DNA of 18,481 nt, taken from positions 1 through 18,481 of the forward strand of contig USKV01000006.1 of NCBI GenBank assembly GCA_900555355.1, written 5' to 3'. Positions 1 to 6,105 of the stretch are shown here, piece by piece. Numbering within the stretch: the stretch's first letter is position 1; every line of letters begins with the position of its first letter. The position numbers were made by a program, and so were the translations under genes. Source of the DNA: an uncultured Collinsella sp. (lineage in GTDB: Bacteria > Actinomycetota > Coriobacteriia > Coriobacteriales > Coriobacteriaceae). Below the pieces are notes generated by a model. That model was not told the DNA's origin, made no database searches, and saw only the letters and a list, made by a program, of their open reading frames with translations.

Positions 1-738
1 ACTCTGCAGAAAAGCGGGACCGATGTCCTTCACCTGATGCCGTCCCATCAGTATCCGACCGGCCTTGTGACGAGCATTGCGCGTCGCTACGCGCTGCTCA
101 GCTGGGCAGCCGAGCAGCCGGGCCGGTATCTCATCGAAGACGACTTCGATTGTGAGTTTCGCCTTGCCGGCAAGCCGATTCCCGCGCTCGCGTCAATCGA
201 CGCCGCCCAGTCGGTTATCTATACCAACACATTTTCGAAGAGCCTTTCATCGGCGTTGCGTCTAGCGTACATGGTGTTGCCCGATGAGCTGATGGAGCGG
301 TTTAGGCACAACCTTGGTTTTTACGCCTCATCGGTGAGCTCTGTTGACCAGGTCGCTTTGGCTCGTTTGCTGGAATCGGGTGATTACGAGCGACATGTGA
401 ACCGCGTGCGCGTGCGCGCTCGCGAGGCGCGCGATGGCCTGGCGGCGCTTGTACGGAAAGCGTTCCCGGCAGGGGAGGTCTCGATTGAGCATGCAGACGC
501 GGGCCTTTACTGCACCGTGGCTGCAGAGCGCGGAGCGGGTGGAAGCTCTTTTGTGCGGGCCCTCACGCGCTCGGGTATCCCGTTCGTCGATGTCAGTGAC
601 TGCTATTGGTGTGCCGATGGCGCATCTGTCCCTGAAAACTCAAGTCAAATTCTTGTTCAGTATGACGATTTGAGTCCAAAAGTGCTTAATACCTTGGAAT
701 TGCAGCTAATGGGAGCACTCTGCAACCTAAGTGAGTAG
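1..738 (+). CDS. MocR/GntR-type transcriptional regulator with aminotransferase-like domain, 3' part
   Basis: The reading frame is open from base 1, so the N-terminal winged-helix DNA-binding domain and the first part of the aminotransferase fold lie outside the window; 245 residues are visible. They match the fold-type I PLP aminotransferase domain of MocR regulators: PSHQYPTG near residue 13, the EDDFDCEF block (family EDDYDSEF), and TFSKSLSSALR, whose Lys (about visible residue 80) is the expected PLP-binding lysine. Family members such as PdxR or GabR control vitamin B6, GABA or similar amine metabolism; the target cannot be told here. Oddly, the C-terminus ends NLSE-stop, and those last codons lie inside the first copy of the TIR repeat element, which supplies the TAG. 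The native C-terminus has probably been altered by a few residues. Family call is firm, specificity unknown. Confidence 0.88.
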   Translation, partial: TLQKSGTDVLHLMPSHQYPTGLVTSIARRYALLSWAAEQPGRYLIEDDFDCEFRLAGKPIPALASIDAAQSVIYTNTFSKSLSSALRLAYMVLPDELMERFRHNLGFYASSVSSVDQVALARLLESGDYERHVNRVRVRAREARDGLAALVRKAFPAGEVSIEHADAGLYCTVAAERGAGGSSFVRALTRSGIPFVDVSDCYWCADGASVPENSSQILVQYDDLSPKVLNTLELQLMGALCNLSE

Positions 739-847
739 ACTTTTAGCACTTTGGCGACCAGGCAGTTTTGTAACAAGCTATCTACCTGCGGTTTTGAAAA
801 GCAGGATGACCGGCCTGCTCGGGATGTTAAAAAAGCCTACTCACTTG
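728..847 (+). mobile_element. TIR repeat element, copy 1 (MITE-like)
   Basis: About 118 bp bounded by AAGTGAGTAGACTTTT (729-744) and AAAAGCCTACTCACTT (831-846), an inverted repeat with one mismatch. The left flank is TA; the right flank is TG, so the presumed TA duplication has decayed on that side. The left half is nearly identical to copy 2 (the stretch from GGCGACCAGG to TACCTGCGG), while the right half has diverged more. It contains no ORF of its own. Its left end supplies the TAG stop of the upstream regulator gene. Size, terminal inverted repeats, TA flanks and dispersed copies fit a non-autonomous MITE, comparable in form to Correia elements or IS630-type MITEs. That assignment is inference; no transposase lies in the window. 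Confidence 0.8.
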
Positions 848-879
848 CCGCGCAAAGTTTCTGCATAAGAAAAAATGGG

Positions 880-945
880 GTTTTCAACAGGGCTTCGTCC
901 AGCTTTTGGCAAGCTTTTGGCCAGTTGGGGAGGGCTGTTGAAAAC
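880..945. repeat. 11-bp inverted repeat with direct repeats in the loop
   Basis: GTTTTCAACAG at 880-890 is perfectly inverted as CTGTTGAAAAC at 935-945, 44 bases apart. The loop holds two tandem copies of AGCTTTTGGC (901-910 and 912-921). It lies between repeat-element copy 1 and the nuclease-like gene. It could be a second degenerate mobile-element end pair, an operator or an RNA hairpin; nothing decides between these. The remaining non-coding bases up to 1028 show no clear promoter or ribosome binding site. Confidence 0.45.
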
Positions 946-1028
946 TTAACAGTCCGTTCGGTGCCATTTTTGGTGCGTTTGCCCCAATGTGAGACAGGCT
1001 GGGTTGAAATTCGTGTTTTCCTGTGCCT

Positions 1029-2156
1029 ATGAAGGATTTACTTTGTGACATATCGGCTTTTAGATACTGGCGTTTGCCTCCTCAGGTCCGCGCTTTGTGT
1101 CCGCCGCTTCCACGGCCGGAAGAAGACCGGCAGCGATATGACCTCGCCCGTAACCCGACGGCTGCGGTTGCGCTCGGCTTTCCGTTGTATACATTGGTTC
1201 GGACGAGAAACAAACGGACTTGTCCTGCCAGCATTAGACAGCGGCTGTTTCTTGGTGAGCCCCCCAGGGAATCTGTGCTGGAAACGGAGCATGGATTTTT
1301 GATTACGTCTCCTCTACTGACGGCATTCATCATGTCGCGGCATCTGACGGATCTTCAGCTTCTTTTTGTGTTGGCGGAGATGTGCGGCCTGTTTGCGGTG
1401 TGTGCTCTGCCGGCGGCACTCGAGGCGGAGCTTTCACGTGCAATTGATTCGGGCGCGATTTCGACAACGTTCGGTTGGGTGCGCTGCCCGTCCGAGGACG
1501 GCGCCACTTCAAATTTATGGCGTCGAGACGCTTTGGTTTTGGGCAGAGACCTTGACCGTTTTTGTTCAGATGTTTGCGGGATGCGTTACGGCAATAGATT
1601 TATGGCGGTATCGCAACTCGTCCCATTGGGTGCCGCGTCGCCTTTTGAGGTCGAGGCGCATTTGTTGCTCGGGCTGCCGCGAGCCCTGGGAGGCGAAGGG
1701 TTTTGCGGTATAGAGCTCAATGTCGAAGTGGCGCTAAGCACAAGTGCTCGAGCGATTGTGGGAAAGTCCCGTGTATATATCGACCTACTACTTTCTACGC
1801 CGGACGGCAGGCGACAGGTGGCCATTGAATGTCAGGGAAAGGCCTCGCACGGACGAGTAGGGGATGGCTTGCGTGACGCAGACCGCATGACGGCGCTTCA
1901 GGCCATGGGCTACGATGTACTTCTCCTGACACACAGACAGATATCCGATGAGGATAGATTCCGCGCGATCGTTAAGGCCGTATGCAGGATGCTCGATGCT
2001 GAATATCGTGATAAAAGCTCAGATGAGCAAAGGGCTGAGACATTACTCCGGTCTGAACTATTCGTTGACTGGACAAAATTGGGAGTAATCGACGGAAAGA
2101 TGCCCGTTAGGCACAAAAAGACTCGATCGTGGACGGCTGCGGTTTTAAGTGAGTAG
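1029..2156 (+). CDS. Uncharacterised protein with C-terminal DUF559/Vsr-like PD-(D/E)XK nuclease domain
   Basis: 375 residues from ATG 1029; a GTG six bases upstream is in frame, and neither start has a visible Shine-Dalgarno. The C-terminal part (about 245-320) has the layout of small PD-(D/E)XK endonucleases of the Vsr/DUF559 type: YIDLLL (Asp252), then VAIECQGKASH (Glu267, Gln269, Lys271, His274), then a D-x-x-R-x-x-x-L helix and a GYDVLLLTH strand. The N-terminal half has a pattern resembling AbiEi-like proteins (TSPLLTAFIMSRHL then a LAEMCGLFAV stretch), but I hold that loosely. No methyltransferase, helicase or toxin partner adjoins it, so a stand-alone nuclease or defence-related role is only a suggestion. 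The gene is visibly less GC-rich than its neighbours and is bracketed by two same-orientation TIR elements, which suggests acquisition as a unit. Its last codons and TAG lie in copy 2. Confidence 0.75.
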   Translation: MKDLLCDISAFRYWRLPPQVRALCPPLPRPEEDRQRYDLARNPTAAVALGFPLYTLVRTRNKRTCPASIRQRLFLGEPPRESVLETEHGFLITSPLLTAFIMSRHLTDLQLLFVLAEMCGLFAVCALPAALEAELSRAIDSGAISTTFGWVRCPSEDGATSNLWRRDALVLGRDLDRFCSDVCGMRYGNRFMAVSQLVPLGAASPFEVEAHLLLGLPRALGGEGFCGIELNVEVALSTSARAIVGKSRVYIDLLLSTPDGRRQVAIECQGKASHGRVGDGLRDADRMTALQAMGYDVLLLTHRQISDEDRFRAIVKAVCRMLDAEYRDKSSDEQRAETLLRSELFVDWTKLGVIDGKMPVRHKKTRSWTAAVLSE

Positions 2157-2266
2157 ACTTTTGGCACTTTGGCGACCAGGCCGTTTTGCAACAAGTCATT
2201 TACCTGCGGCTTTATAAAGCAATATGGATGGTGTGCTCGGCAAGTTCCAAAAAGTCTACTCACTTA
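2146..2266 (+). mobile_element. TIR repeat element, copy 2 (MITE-like)
   Basis: About 119 bp with perfect 16-bp terminal inverted repeats, AAGTGAGTAGACTTTT (2147-2162) and AAAAGTCTACTCACTT (2250-2265), flanked by TA on both sides (2146-2147 and 2265-2266). It has the same orientation as copy 1 and shares its left half. Its left end provides the TAG stop (2154-2156) of the nuclease-like gene. The ten bases just outside the left end, CTGCGGTTTT (2137-2146), match a conserved internal segment of the element itself, which may record a nested insertion or be chance. Confidence 0.85.
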
Positions 2267-2331
2267 GTTTTTGACGAGAAACCGATGCCGAAGGCGGTCC
2301 TATTTCAGGGAGTTAACAAGTTCGTGAGGCA

Positions 2332-2364
2332 CGAAAAAGGCCCGAACCGTGCGGTTCGGGCCTT
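2332..2364 (-). terminator. Intrinsic terminator of the rubrerythrin gene
   Basis: AAGGCCCGAACC (2337-2348) and GGTTCGGGCCTT (2353-2364) form a perfect 12-bp stem with a 4-base loop. On the minus strand the stem is followed by a run of T (complement of 2334-2338), as expected for the gene ending at 2398. On the plus strand there is no U-run. Confidence 0.9.
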
Positions 2365-2397
2365 ATCGAGCTAGAGATTGTCTCTCAGGCGGCTGGC

Positions 2398-2958
2398 TTA
2401 GCCAAAGTAGCGCTTGAGCAGGCCGGCGAAAGCCTTGCCGTGGCGGGCCTCGTCGCGAGCCATCTCGTGCACGGTGTCGTGAATGGCATCGAGACCAGCG
2501 GCCTTGGCGCGCTTGGCAAGATCAGTCTTGCCGGCGGTGGCGCCGTTCTCGGCCTCAACGCGCATCTCGAGGTTCTTCTTGGTGGAGTCGGTCACGACCT
2601 CGCCCAGCAGCTCGGCGAACTTAGCGGCGTGCTCGGCCTCCTCGTGGGCAGCCTTCTCCCAGTACAGGCCGATCTCGGGGTAACCCTCGCGATGAGCGAC
2701 GCGAGCCATGGCCAGGTACATACCGACCTCGGAGCACTCGCCCTCAAAGTTGGCGCGCAGGTCGGCAACGATGTCCTCGGAGACGCCCTCCATCTTGGCG
2801 ACGCCCACGACGTGCTCGGCAGCCCACTCGAGCTGGCCCTCCTCCTGCTTCAGGAAACGAGAACCGGGAACGCCGCACTGGGGGCACTTAAAATCCTCGG
2901 GCAGCTGGTCGCCGTCGAACTCTTCCACATAACCGCAAACGGGGCAAACAAACTTCAT
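2398..2958 (-). CDS. rbr: Rubrerythrin, reverse type (N-terminal rubredoxin domain)
   Basis: 186 residues. An N-terminal rubredoxin-like domain carries CPVC (Cys5, Cys8) and CPQC (Cys25, Cys28), which would bind one iron. The diiron ferritin-like domain follows, with [11 protein letters not shown] (about 71-81), EEAEH (106-110) and a second carboxylate/histidine set in MARDEARH (166-173). Rubrerythrins reduce hydrogen peroxide in the cytoplasm of anaerobes. The rubredoxin-first order matches the reverse rubrerythrins known from clostridia. The start at 2958 is chosen because AAGGAT lies just upstream on the minus strand and [10 protein letters not shown] is the normal N-terminus; the longer open frame to 3063 would cover the promoter. 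It is monocistronic, with its own terminator (2332-2364), a candidate promoter (3043-3070) and a leader hairpin (2994-3024). It is divergent from the alcohol dehydrogenase operon. Confidence 0.95.
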   Translation of the reverse strand: MKFVCPVCGYVEEFDGDQLPEDFKCPQCGVPGSRFLKQEEGQLEWAAEHVVGVAKMEGVSEDIVADLRANFEGECSEVGMYLAMARVAHREGYPEIGLYWEKAAHEEAEHAAKFAELLGEVVTDSTKKNLEMRVEAENGATAGKTDLAKRAKAAGLDAIHDTVHEMARDEARHGKAFAGLLKRYFG

Positions 2959-2993
2959 GATTCGATCCTTTCGATCGATGGCGATTGTGCGCT

Positions 2994-3024
2994 CGTCCGG
3001 TCCCGTAAGGGCCCTCTCCGGACG
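2994..3024 (-). promoter_or_regulatory. Hairpin in the rubrerythrin 5' leader
   Basis: CGTCCGG (2994-3000) pairs perfectly with CCGGACG (3018-3024), and the loop contains a smaller GGGCCC/GTAAGGG arrangement. It falls between the predicted transcription start (about 3036) and the start codon at 2958, so it would be in the untranslated leader. It could stabilise the mRNA or modulate translation. It matches no riboswitch that I recognise. Confidence 0.45.
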
Positions 3025-3042
3025 TGCGTCTTGACGAGTTCT

Positions 3043-3070
3043 ATTATCCATAAATGCAACCAAATGTGAA
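3043..3070 (-). promoter_or_regulatory. Candidate sigma-70-type promoter of rubrerythrin
   Basis: Read on the minus strand: TTCACA (complement of 3065-3070) as -35, a 16-base spacer and GATAAT (complement of 3043-3048) as -10. Transcription would start near 3036, giving a leader of about 78 bases. Both hexamers are close to consensus and the position suits the gene. Confidence 0.55.
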
Positions 3071-3180
3071 GCCTATTAGGAATGATTTTTAATAAAACAA
3101 TTTTGAGATATGAAGATGTTGATTGATTAACGATTGGGAGGCCGTCTGCGATTTTTGCTGAGTACAATCGGGCGAGCAAA

Positions 3181-3196
3181 TGTTGACCTATCAACA
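3181..3196. promoter_or_regulatory. Palindrome in the alcohol dehydrogenase leader, possible operator
   Basis: TGTTGA-CCTA-TCAACA is a perfect 6-bp inverted repeat sitting between a -10-like TACAAT (3163-3168) and the Shine-Dalgarno AAGGAG (3201-3206). Its position suits a repressor site or a small leader hairpin. No recognisable -35 accompanies the -10, and the regulator is unknown. Confidence 0.35.
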
Positions 3197-3214
3197 AATG
3201 AAGGAGCTTCCTTT

Positions 3215-4435
3215 ATGCATCTAGCCCGCCGCGCCTGGTGCCGAACGTATCAAACGGTTTTTCGCATCGCATTGCCGGTGCTGCCCTATACCGAGCCACG
3301 CATTCTAGAACACGCTGAGGATGTGCCCACAGTGCTTCAAAAGCGTTCGATACAGCGGGTTCTTATCGTGACGGATCCCGGCATTGCCCGTCTGGGGCTC
3401 ACGGCACCGCTCGAGACAGCGCTCGCGTCCAAGGGAATTGGCGTTGCGGTCTATGCCGAAACGCGTGCGAACCCCACGGTCTCAAACGTGGAAGAAGCGG
3501 CGTCCCTGTATCGAGAGCGCGCCTGCCAGGCCATTATCGGCTTTGGCGGTGGCTCGGCCATGGACTGTGCCAAGGGCGTGGGAGCACGTATCGCGCAGCC
3601 AAACAAGCCCATCAACAAGATGCGCGGCCTGTTGCGCGTTCATCGTCTCCTGCCGCTGCTTATTGCGGTTCCCACTACTGCCGGTACGGGAAGTGAAGTC
3701 ACGCTCGCGGCGGTTATCACCGATGATGAGACGCACTATAAATACCCCATTAACGACTTTGTGCTCATCCCGCGTTTTGCAGTCCACGACCCCGAGTTTA
3801 CGCGCGGGTTGCCTGCCTCCATTACGGGGCAGACGGGTATGGATGCCCTGACGCATGCTGTCGAGGCCTTTATCGGCCGTAGCACCACGCCCTACACGCG
3901 CAAGATGGCGCGTCAGGCGGTCCAGCTCATCCGCGACAATTTGCTCGAGGCCTATGAGCATGGCGACGACATGCGTGCGCGCCGCAATATGCTTTCGGCG
4001 GCGTATAAGGCGGGCGTTGCGTTTACTCGCTCCTATGTTGGATATGTGCATGCCATCGCGCACAGTCTGGGCGGCCGATACGGAATTCCGCACGGTTTGG
4101 CCAACGCGATCATCCTGCCGCACATGCTTCGCGCTTATGGTGACGCCGCCGCCCCCAAGCTTGCCGATCTTGCTCGCATGGCGGGCATTGCGCCGGCTAC
4201 CGCACAGGACAGTCTTGCGGCCGAGGCCTTTATCGATTGGGTCGACCGCATGAACGAGGCCCTGGGAATCCCCAAATATGTCTCGGGTATTCGCCGCTCC
4301 GACATTCCCGAGATGGCGGCGCATGCCGATGCCGAGGCCAATCCCCTGTACCCCGTTCCTCTTTTAATGGACCGCCTGGAGCTCGAGCATATGTACGAGG
4401 TCGTCGCGGGTGGTATGTTTGAGGACGAGAACTAG
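3215..4435 (+). CDS. Iron-containing alcohol dehydrogenase
   Basis: 406 residues, of normal length for family III (iron-dependent) alcohol dehydrogenases, which interconvert alcohols and aldehydes with NAD(P)H. The N-terminal Rossmann-like part has IGFGGGSAMDCAK (about 108-120) and PTTAGTGSE (152-160). The all-helical part has GMDALTHAVE and HAIAHSLGGRYGIPHG. By analogy with E. coli FucO, the metal ligands are Asp210, His214, His279 and His293, all present. The start at 3215 is chosen for the upstream AAGGAG (3201-3206, 8-base gap); the longer open frame to 3134 has no ribosome binding site. The stop codon overlaps the Shine-Dalgarno of the aldehyde dehydrogenase gene, so the two are translationally linked and probably form a short alcohol/aldehyde redox pathway. 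The substrate cannot be deduced; butanol/ethanol-type or longer-chain aldehydes are equally possible. Confidence 0.93.
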   Translation: MHLARRAWCRTYQTVFRIALPVLPYTEPRILEHAEDVPTVLQKRSIQRVLIVTDPGIARLGLTAPLETALASKGIGVAVYAETRANPTVSNVEEAASLYRERACQAIIGFGGGSAMDCAKGVGARIAQPNKPINKMRGLLRVHRLLPLLIAVPTTAGTGSEVTLAAVITDDETHYKYPINDFVLIPRFAVHDPEFTRGLPASITGQTGMDALTHAVEAFIGRSTTPYTRKMARQAVQLIRDNLLEAYEHGDDMRARRNMLSAAYKAGVAFTRSYVGYVHAIAHSLGGRYGIPHGLANAIILPHMLRAYGDAAAPKLADLARMAGIAPATAQDSLAAEAFIDWVDRMNEALGIPKYVSGIRRSDIPEMAAHADAEANPLYPVPLLMDRLELEHMYEVVAGGMFEDEN

Positions 4436-4444
4436 GAGGTTGCC

Positions 4445-5824
4445 ATGAACACCGAGGAAATTGCGCGCATCGTCGGCGATCAGCGCACCTACTTTAAGAC
4501 GCACGCTACGTTTGATGTCGATGCTCGCCGCCGTGCACTGGTGCGCCTGCGCGATACGGTACGGGCGCACGGGGCCGATATTGCCCATGCGCTCAAGACC
4601 GATTTGGGAAAGTCGCATGACGAGGCATATATGTGCGAGATCGGCACGTCGCTTTCCGAGATTCGTCATCAGATTGCGCATGTGGCCCGATGGAGTCGTC
4701 CGCGCCTGCGTCCGTGTGACCTCGCTAACGCCGTGAGCGTGTGCAAAACACAAGCCGTGCCCTATGGCGTCACGCTCATCATGGCGCCCTGGAACTATCC
4801 GTTTTTGCTGACGCTCGAGCCGCTCGCTGGCGCCCTTGCCGCAGGCAATACCGTGGTTATCAAGCCGAGTGCCTATGCTCCGGCATCGAGCGCGGTGCTC
4901 AGGCAGATTTGCGAGGAAGCATTTGATCCGCGCCTGGTGACGGTCGTCGAAGGCGGGCGTGCCGAGAATGAGGCGCTGCTCGACGAGTGCTGGGACAAGA
5001 TCTTCTTTACCGGTAGCGTTCCGGTCGGCAAGCTCGTCATGGAGCGCGCGAGCAAAAACCTCACGCCCGTGACGCTTGAGCTGGGCGGAAAGAGTCCCTG
5101 CATCGTGGATGCGACGGCAAACTTGAAGGTCGCGGCACGCCGTATCGCATTTGGTAAATGGCTCAACGTGGGGCAGACCTGCGTGGCGCCCGACTATCTG
5201 CTGGTCGACGTGCGCGTGCACGATGAGCTGTTGGGCCTCATCAAGGAGGAGGTCCGTCGCATGTTTGGCGAGCACCCGCTCGACAACGAGAACTACGGTC
5301 ATATTGTCAACGCCAAGCATTTTGCGCGCGTGCGTGGGCTGATCGATCCCGATAAGGTTGTGCTGGGAGGCACGGCGCGCGAGTCGTCGCTCAAGATTGA
5401 GCCGACGATCCTAGACGGCGTGGCGCCTGGGGACGCCGTGATGCAGGAGGAGATTTTCGGCCCCATCTTGCCGGTGCTGACGTTTGAGAGCCTAGACGAG
5501 GCCGAGGCGTTCATCACGGATCGTCCGACGCCGCTGGCCCTGTATATCTTTAGCCAGGACCGTGCGACTCAGCAGCGCTTTGTGCGCTACGTGCCCTTTG
5601 GCGGCGGCTGCGTCAACGACACGATCATGCATTTGGCTACGAGCCATATGGGCTTTGGCGGCATGGGTGCGAGCGGTATGGGTCAGTACCATGGCCGCGA
5701 GAGCTTCGATACGTTTAGCCACAAGAAGAGCATCGTGAACAAGTCAACCTGGCTGGACGTGCCGTTTCGGTATGCGCCCTACGCAAGCTGGAAGCACAAA
5801 TTCGTGCGCATGTTTGTGCATTAG
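4445..5824 (+). CDS. Aldehyde dehydrogenase (ALDH3-like)
   Basis: 459 residues, the short length typical of the class 3 branch of NAD(P)-dependent aldehyde dehydrogenases, which oxidise aldehydes to carboxylates. The catalytic set is complete: Asn117 in APWNYPF, Lys140 in VVIKPS, Glu212 in LELGGKSP and the nucleophile Cys246 in NVGQTCVAPDY. The C-terminal signature SHMGFGGMGASGMGQYHG and an FSHKKSIV tail are also class-3-like. AGGAGG (4434-4439) sits 5 bases before the ATG and overlaps the stop of the upstream alcohol dehydrogenase. Together the two genes could take an alcohol to an acid, or remove a toxic aldehyde. A long hairpin begins one base after the stop codon. Confidence 0.94.
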   Translation: MNTEEIARIVGDQRTYFKTHATFDVDARRRALVRLRDTVRAHGADIAHALKTDLGKSHDEAYMCEIGTSLSEIRHQIAHVARWSRPRLRPCDLANAVSVCKTQAVPYGVTLIMAPWNYPFLLTLEPLAGALAAGNTVVIKPSAYAPASSAVLRQICEEAFDPRLVTVVEGGRAENEALLDECWDKIFFTGSVPVGKLVMERASKNLTPVTLELGGKSPCIVDATANLKVAARRIAFGKWLNVGQTCVAPDYLLVDVRVHDELLGLIKEEVRRMFGEHPLDNENYGHIVNAKHFARVRGLIDPDKVVLGGTARESSLKIEPTILDGVAPGDAVMQEEIFGPILPVLTFESLDEAEAFITDRPTPLALYIFSQDRATQQRFVRYVPFGGGCVNDTIMHLATSHMGFGGMGASGMGQYHGRESFDTFSHKKSIVNKSTWLDVPFRYAPYASWKHKFVRMFVH

Positions 5825-5825
5825 G

Positions 5826-5869
5826 AAATGACAGGTAATACGAACAAGTGTTCCTATTACCTGTCATTT
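5826..5869 (+). terminator. Long hairpin after the aldehyde dehydrogenase gene, possible terminator
   Basis: AAATGACAGGTAATA (5826-5840) pairs perfectly with TATTACCTGTCATTT (5855-5869). Inside, after one mismatch, GAAC pairs with GTTC around a 4-base loop. This nearly continuous 20-bp hairpin starts just after the stop codon. There is only ATTTACGTT after it, not a proper U-run, so it may be a terminator, an mRNA 3'-end stabiliser or a small palindromic repeat. It also insulates the peptide locus downstream. Confidence 0.5.
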
Positions 5870-5885
5870 ACGTTAGACTACTGCT

Positions 5886-5915
5886 ATGGGGTGCGGATGG
5901 GCCAACTCCCTTTAG
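5886..5915 (+). CDS. Possible 9-codon leader ORF upstream of the small peptide gene
   Basis: ATG 5886 opens MGCGWANSL and stops at TAG 5913-5915. That TAG is exactly the loop of the hairpin that hides the ribosome binding site of the 27-residue peptide. A TAGACT sequence (5874-5879) lies six bases upstream of the ATG, so a leaderless start is conceivable. No Shine-Dalgarno is seen. If translated, the ribosome would melt the left arm of the hairpin. With so few codons this remains speculative. Confidence 0.3.
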   Translation: MGCGWANSL

Positions 5916-5926
5916 AAGGGAATTGG
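5902..5926 (+). promoter_or_regulatory. Hairpin sequestering the ribosome binding site of the small peptide
   Basis: CCAA-C-TCCCTT (5902-5912) pairs with AAGGGA-A-TTGG (5916-5926) around the loop TAG. That is ten base pairs with a single C/A mismatch. The Shine-Dalgarno AAGGG (5916-5920) is entirely within the stem and the start codon follows one base later. Such masking is typical of mRNAs for small toxic membrane peptides. Confidence 0.7.
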
Positions 5927-5927
5927 T

Positions 5928-6011
5928 ATGAACGTAAGCGATGTTATTTCGTTACTGGCGTTGTTAATCGCGGCTATCGAACTCGGCCTGTTTATCGGCC
6001 GAATGAAATAG
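5928..6011 (+). CDS. Small hydrophobic peptide, probable type I toxin (holin-like)
   Basis: 27 residues starting MNVSDVISLL and ending GLFIGRMK. It has one hydrophobic segment (about 6-23, rich in Leu, Ile and Ala, with a Glu at 18) and a basic C-terminus, so it should insert in the membrane. It has AAGGG seven bases before the ATG, and that site is masked by a hairpin. Size, hydrophobic core, short charged tail, structured leader and GC-rich hairpins after the stop resemble the putative holin-like and Fst/TxpA-type peptides of type I toxin-antitoxin systems. I recognise the general design, not a named family. A membrane-embedded regulatory micropeptide is the main alternative. It sits alone between the aldehyde dehydrogenase and the HIRAN gene. 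Confidence 0.6.
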   Translation: MNVSDVISLLALLIAAIELGLFIGRMK

Positions 6012-6105
6012 CCGCCCCCGCGTAAGCGAAGACGGCCACTTCTCACGATGAAAACGTGTATCGGAGTTGGCAAGACCCGCTGCAACGGGTGCCATCCGTA
6101 CTCCT

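Larger units (their letters stand above)
5888..6104 (+). promoter_or_regulatory. Long-range pairing between the 5' leader and 3' tail of the small-peptide mRNA
   Basis: Leader bases 5888-5900 can pair with 6092-6104 over 13 contiguous positions (two G-U). The next leader bases, GCCAACTCC (5901-5909), pair perfectly with GGAGTTGGC (6063-6071). The 20 bases between the two tail segments (6072-6091) contain their own hairpin, ACCCG-CTGCAA-CGGGT (6075-6090). The pairing uses the left arm of the hairpin that hides the ribosome binding site, so the two structures exclude each other. A further tail hairpin, GCCG...CGC-GTAA-GCG...CGGC, lies at 6011-6036. Confidence 0.55.

Noticed and set aside
751..1032. 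93-codon frame across the first repeat element
   Set aside because: It has no ribosome binding site, passes through the element end and an inverted repeat, and its product is not protein-like.
1029..2156. Restriction-modification system around the nuclease-like gene
   Set aside because: No DNA methyltransferase, specificity subunit or helicase adjoins it; the neighbours are a metabolic regulator and rubrerythrin.
2959..3063. N-terminal extension of rubrerythrin
   Set aside because: It covers the predicted promoter and leader hairpin, and the rubredoxin domain normally starts at [10 protein letters not shown], which has its own ribosome binding site.
2440..3069. Long open plus-strand frame opposite rubrerythrin
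   Set aside because: It mirrors the codon bias of the rubrerythrin gene, has no ribosome binding site and its low-complexity Gly/Leu/Val product matches no family pattern.
4364..5320. Long minus-strand frame opposite the aldehyde dehydrogenase (and a similar one at 3482-4324)
   Set aside because: Frames antisense to GC-rich genes stay open by chance; the sense genes have complete catalytic motifs and good ribosome binding sites.
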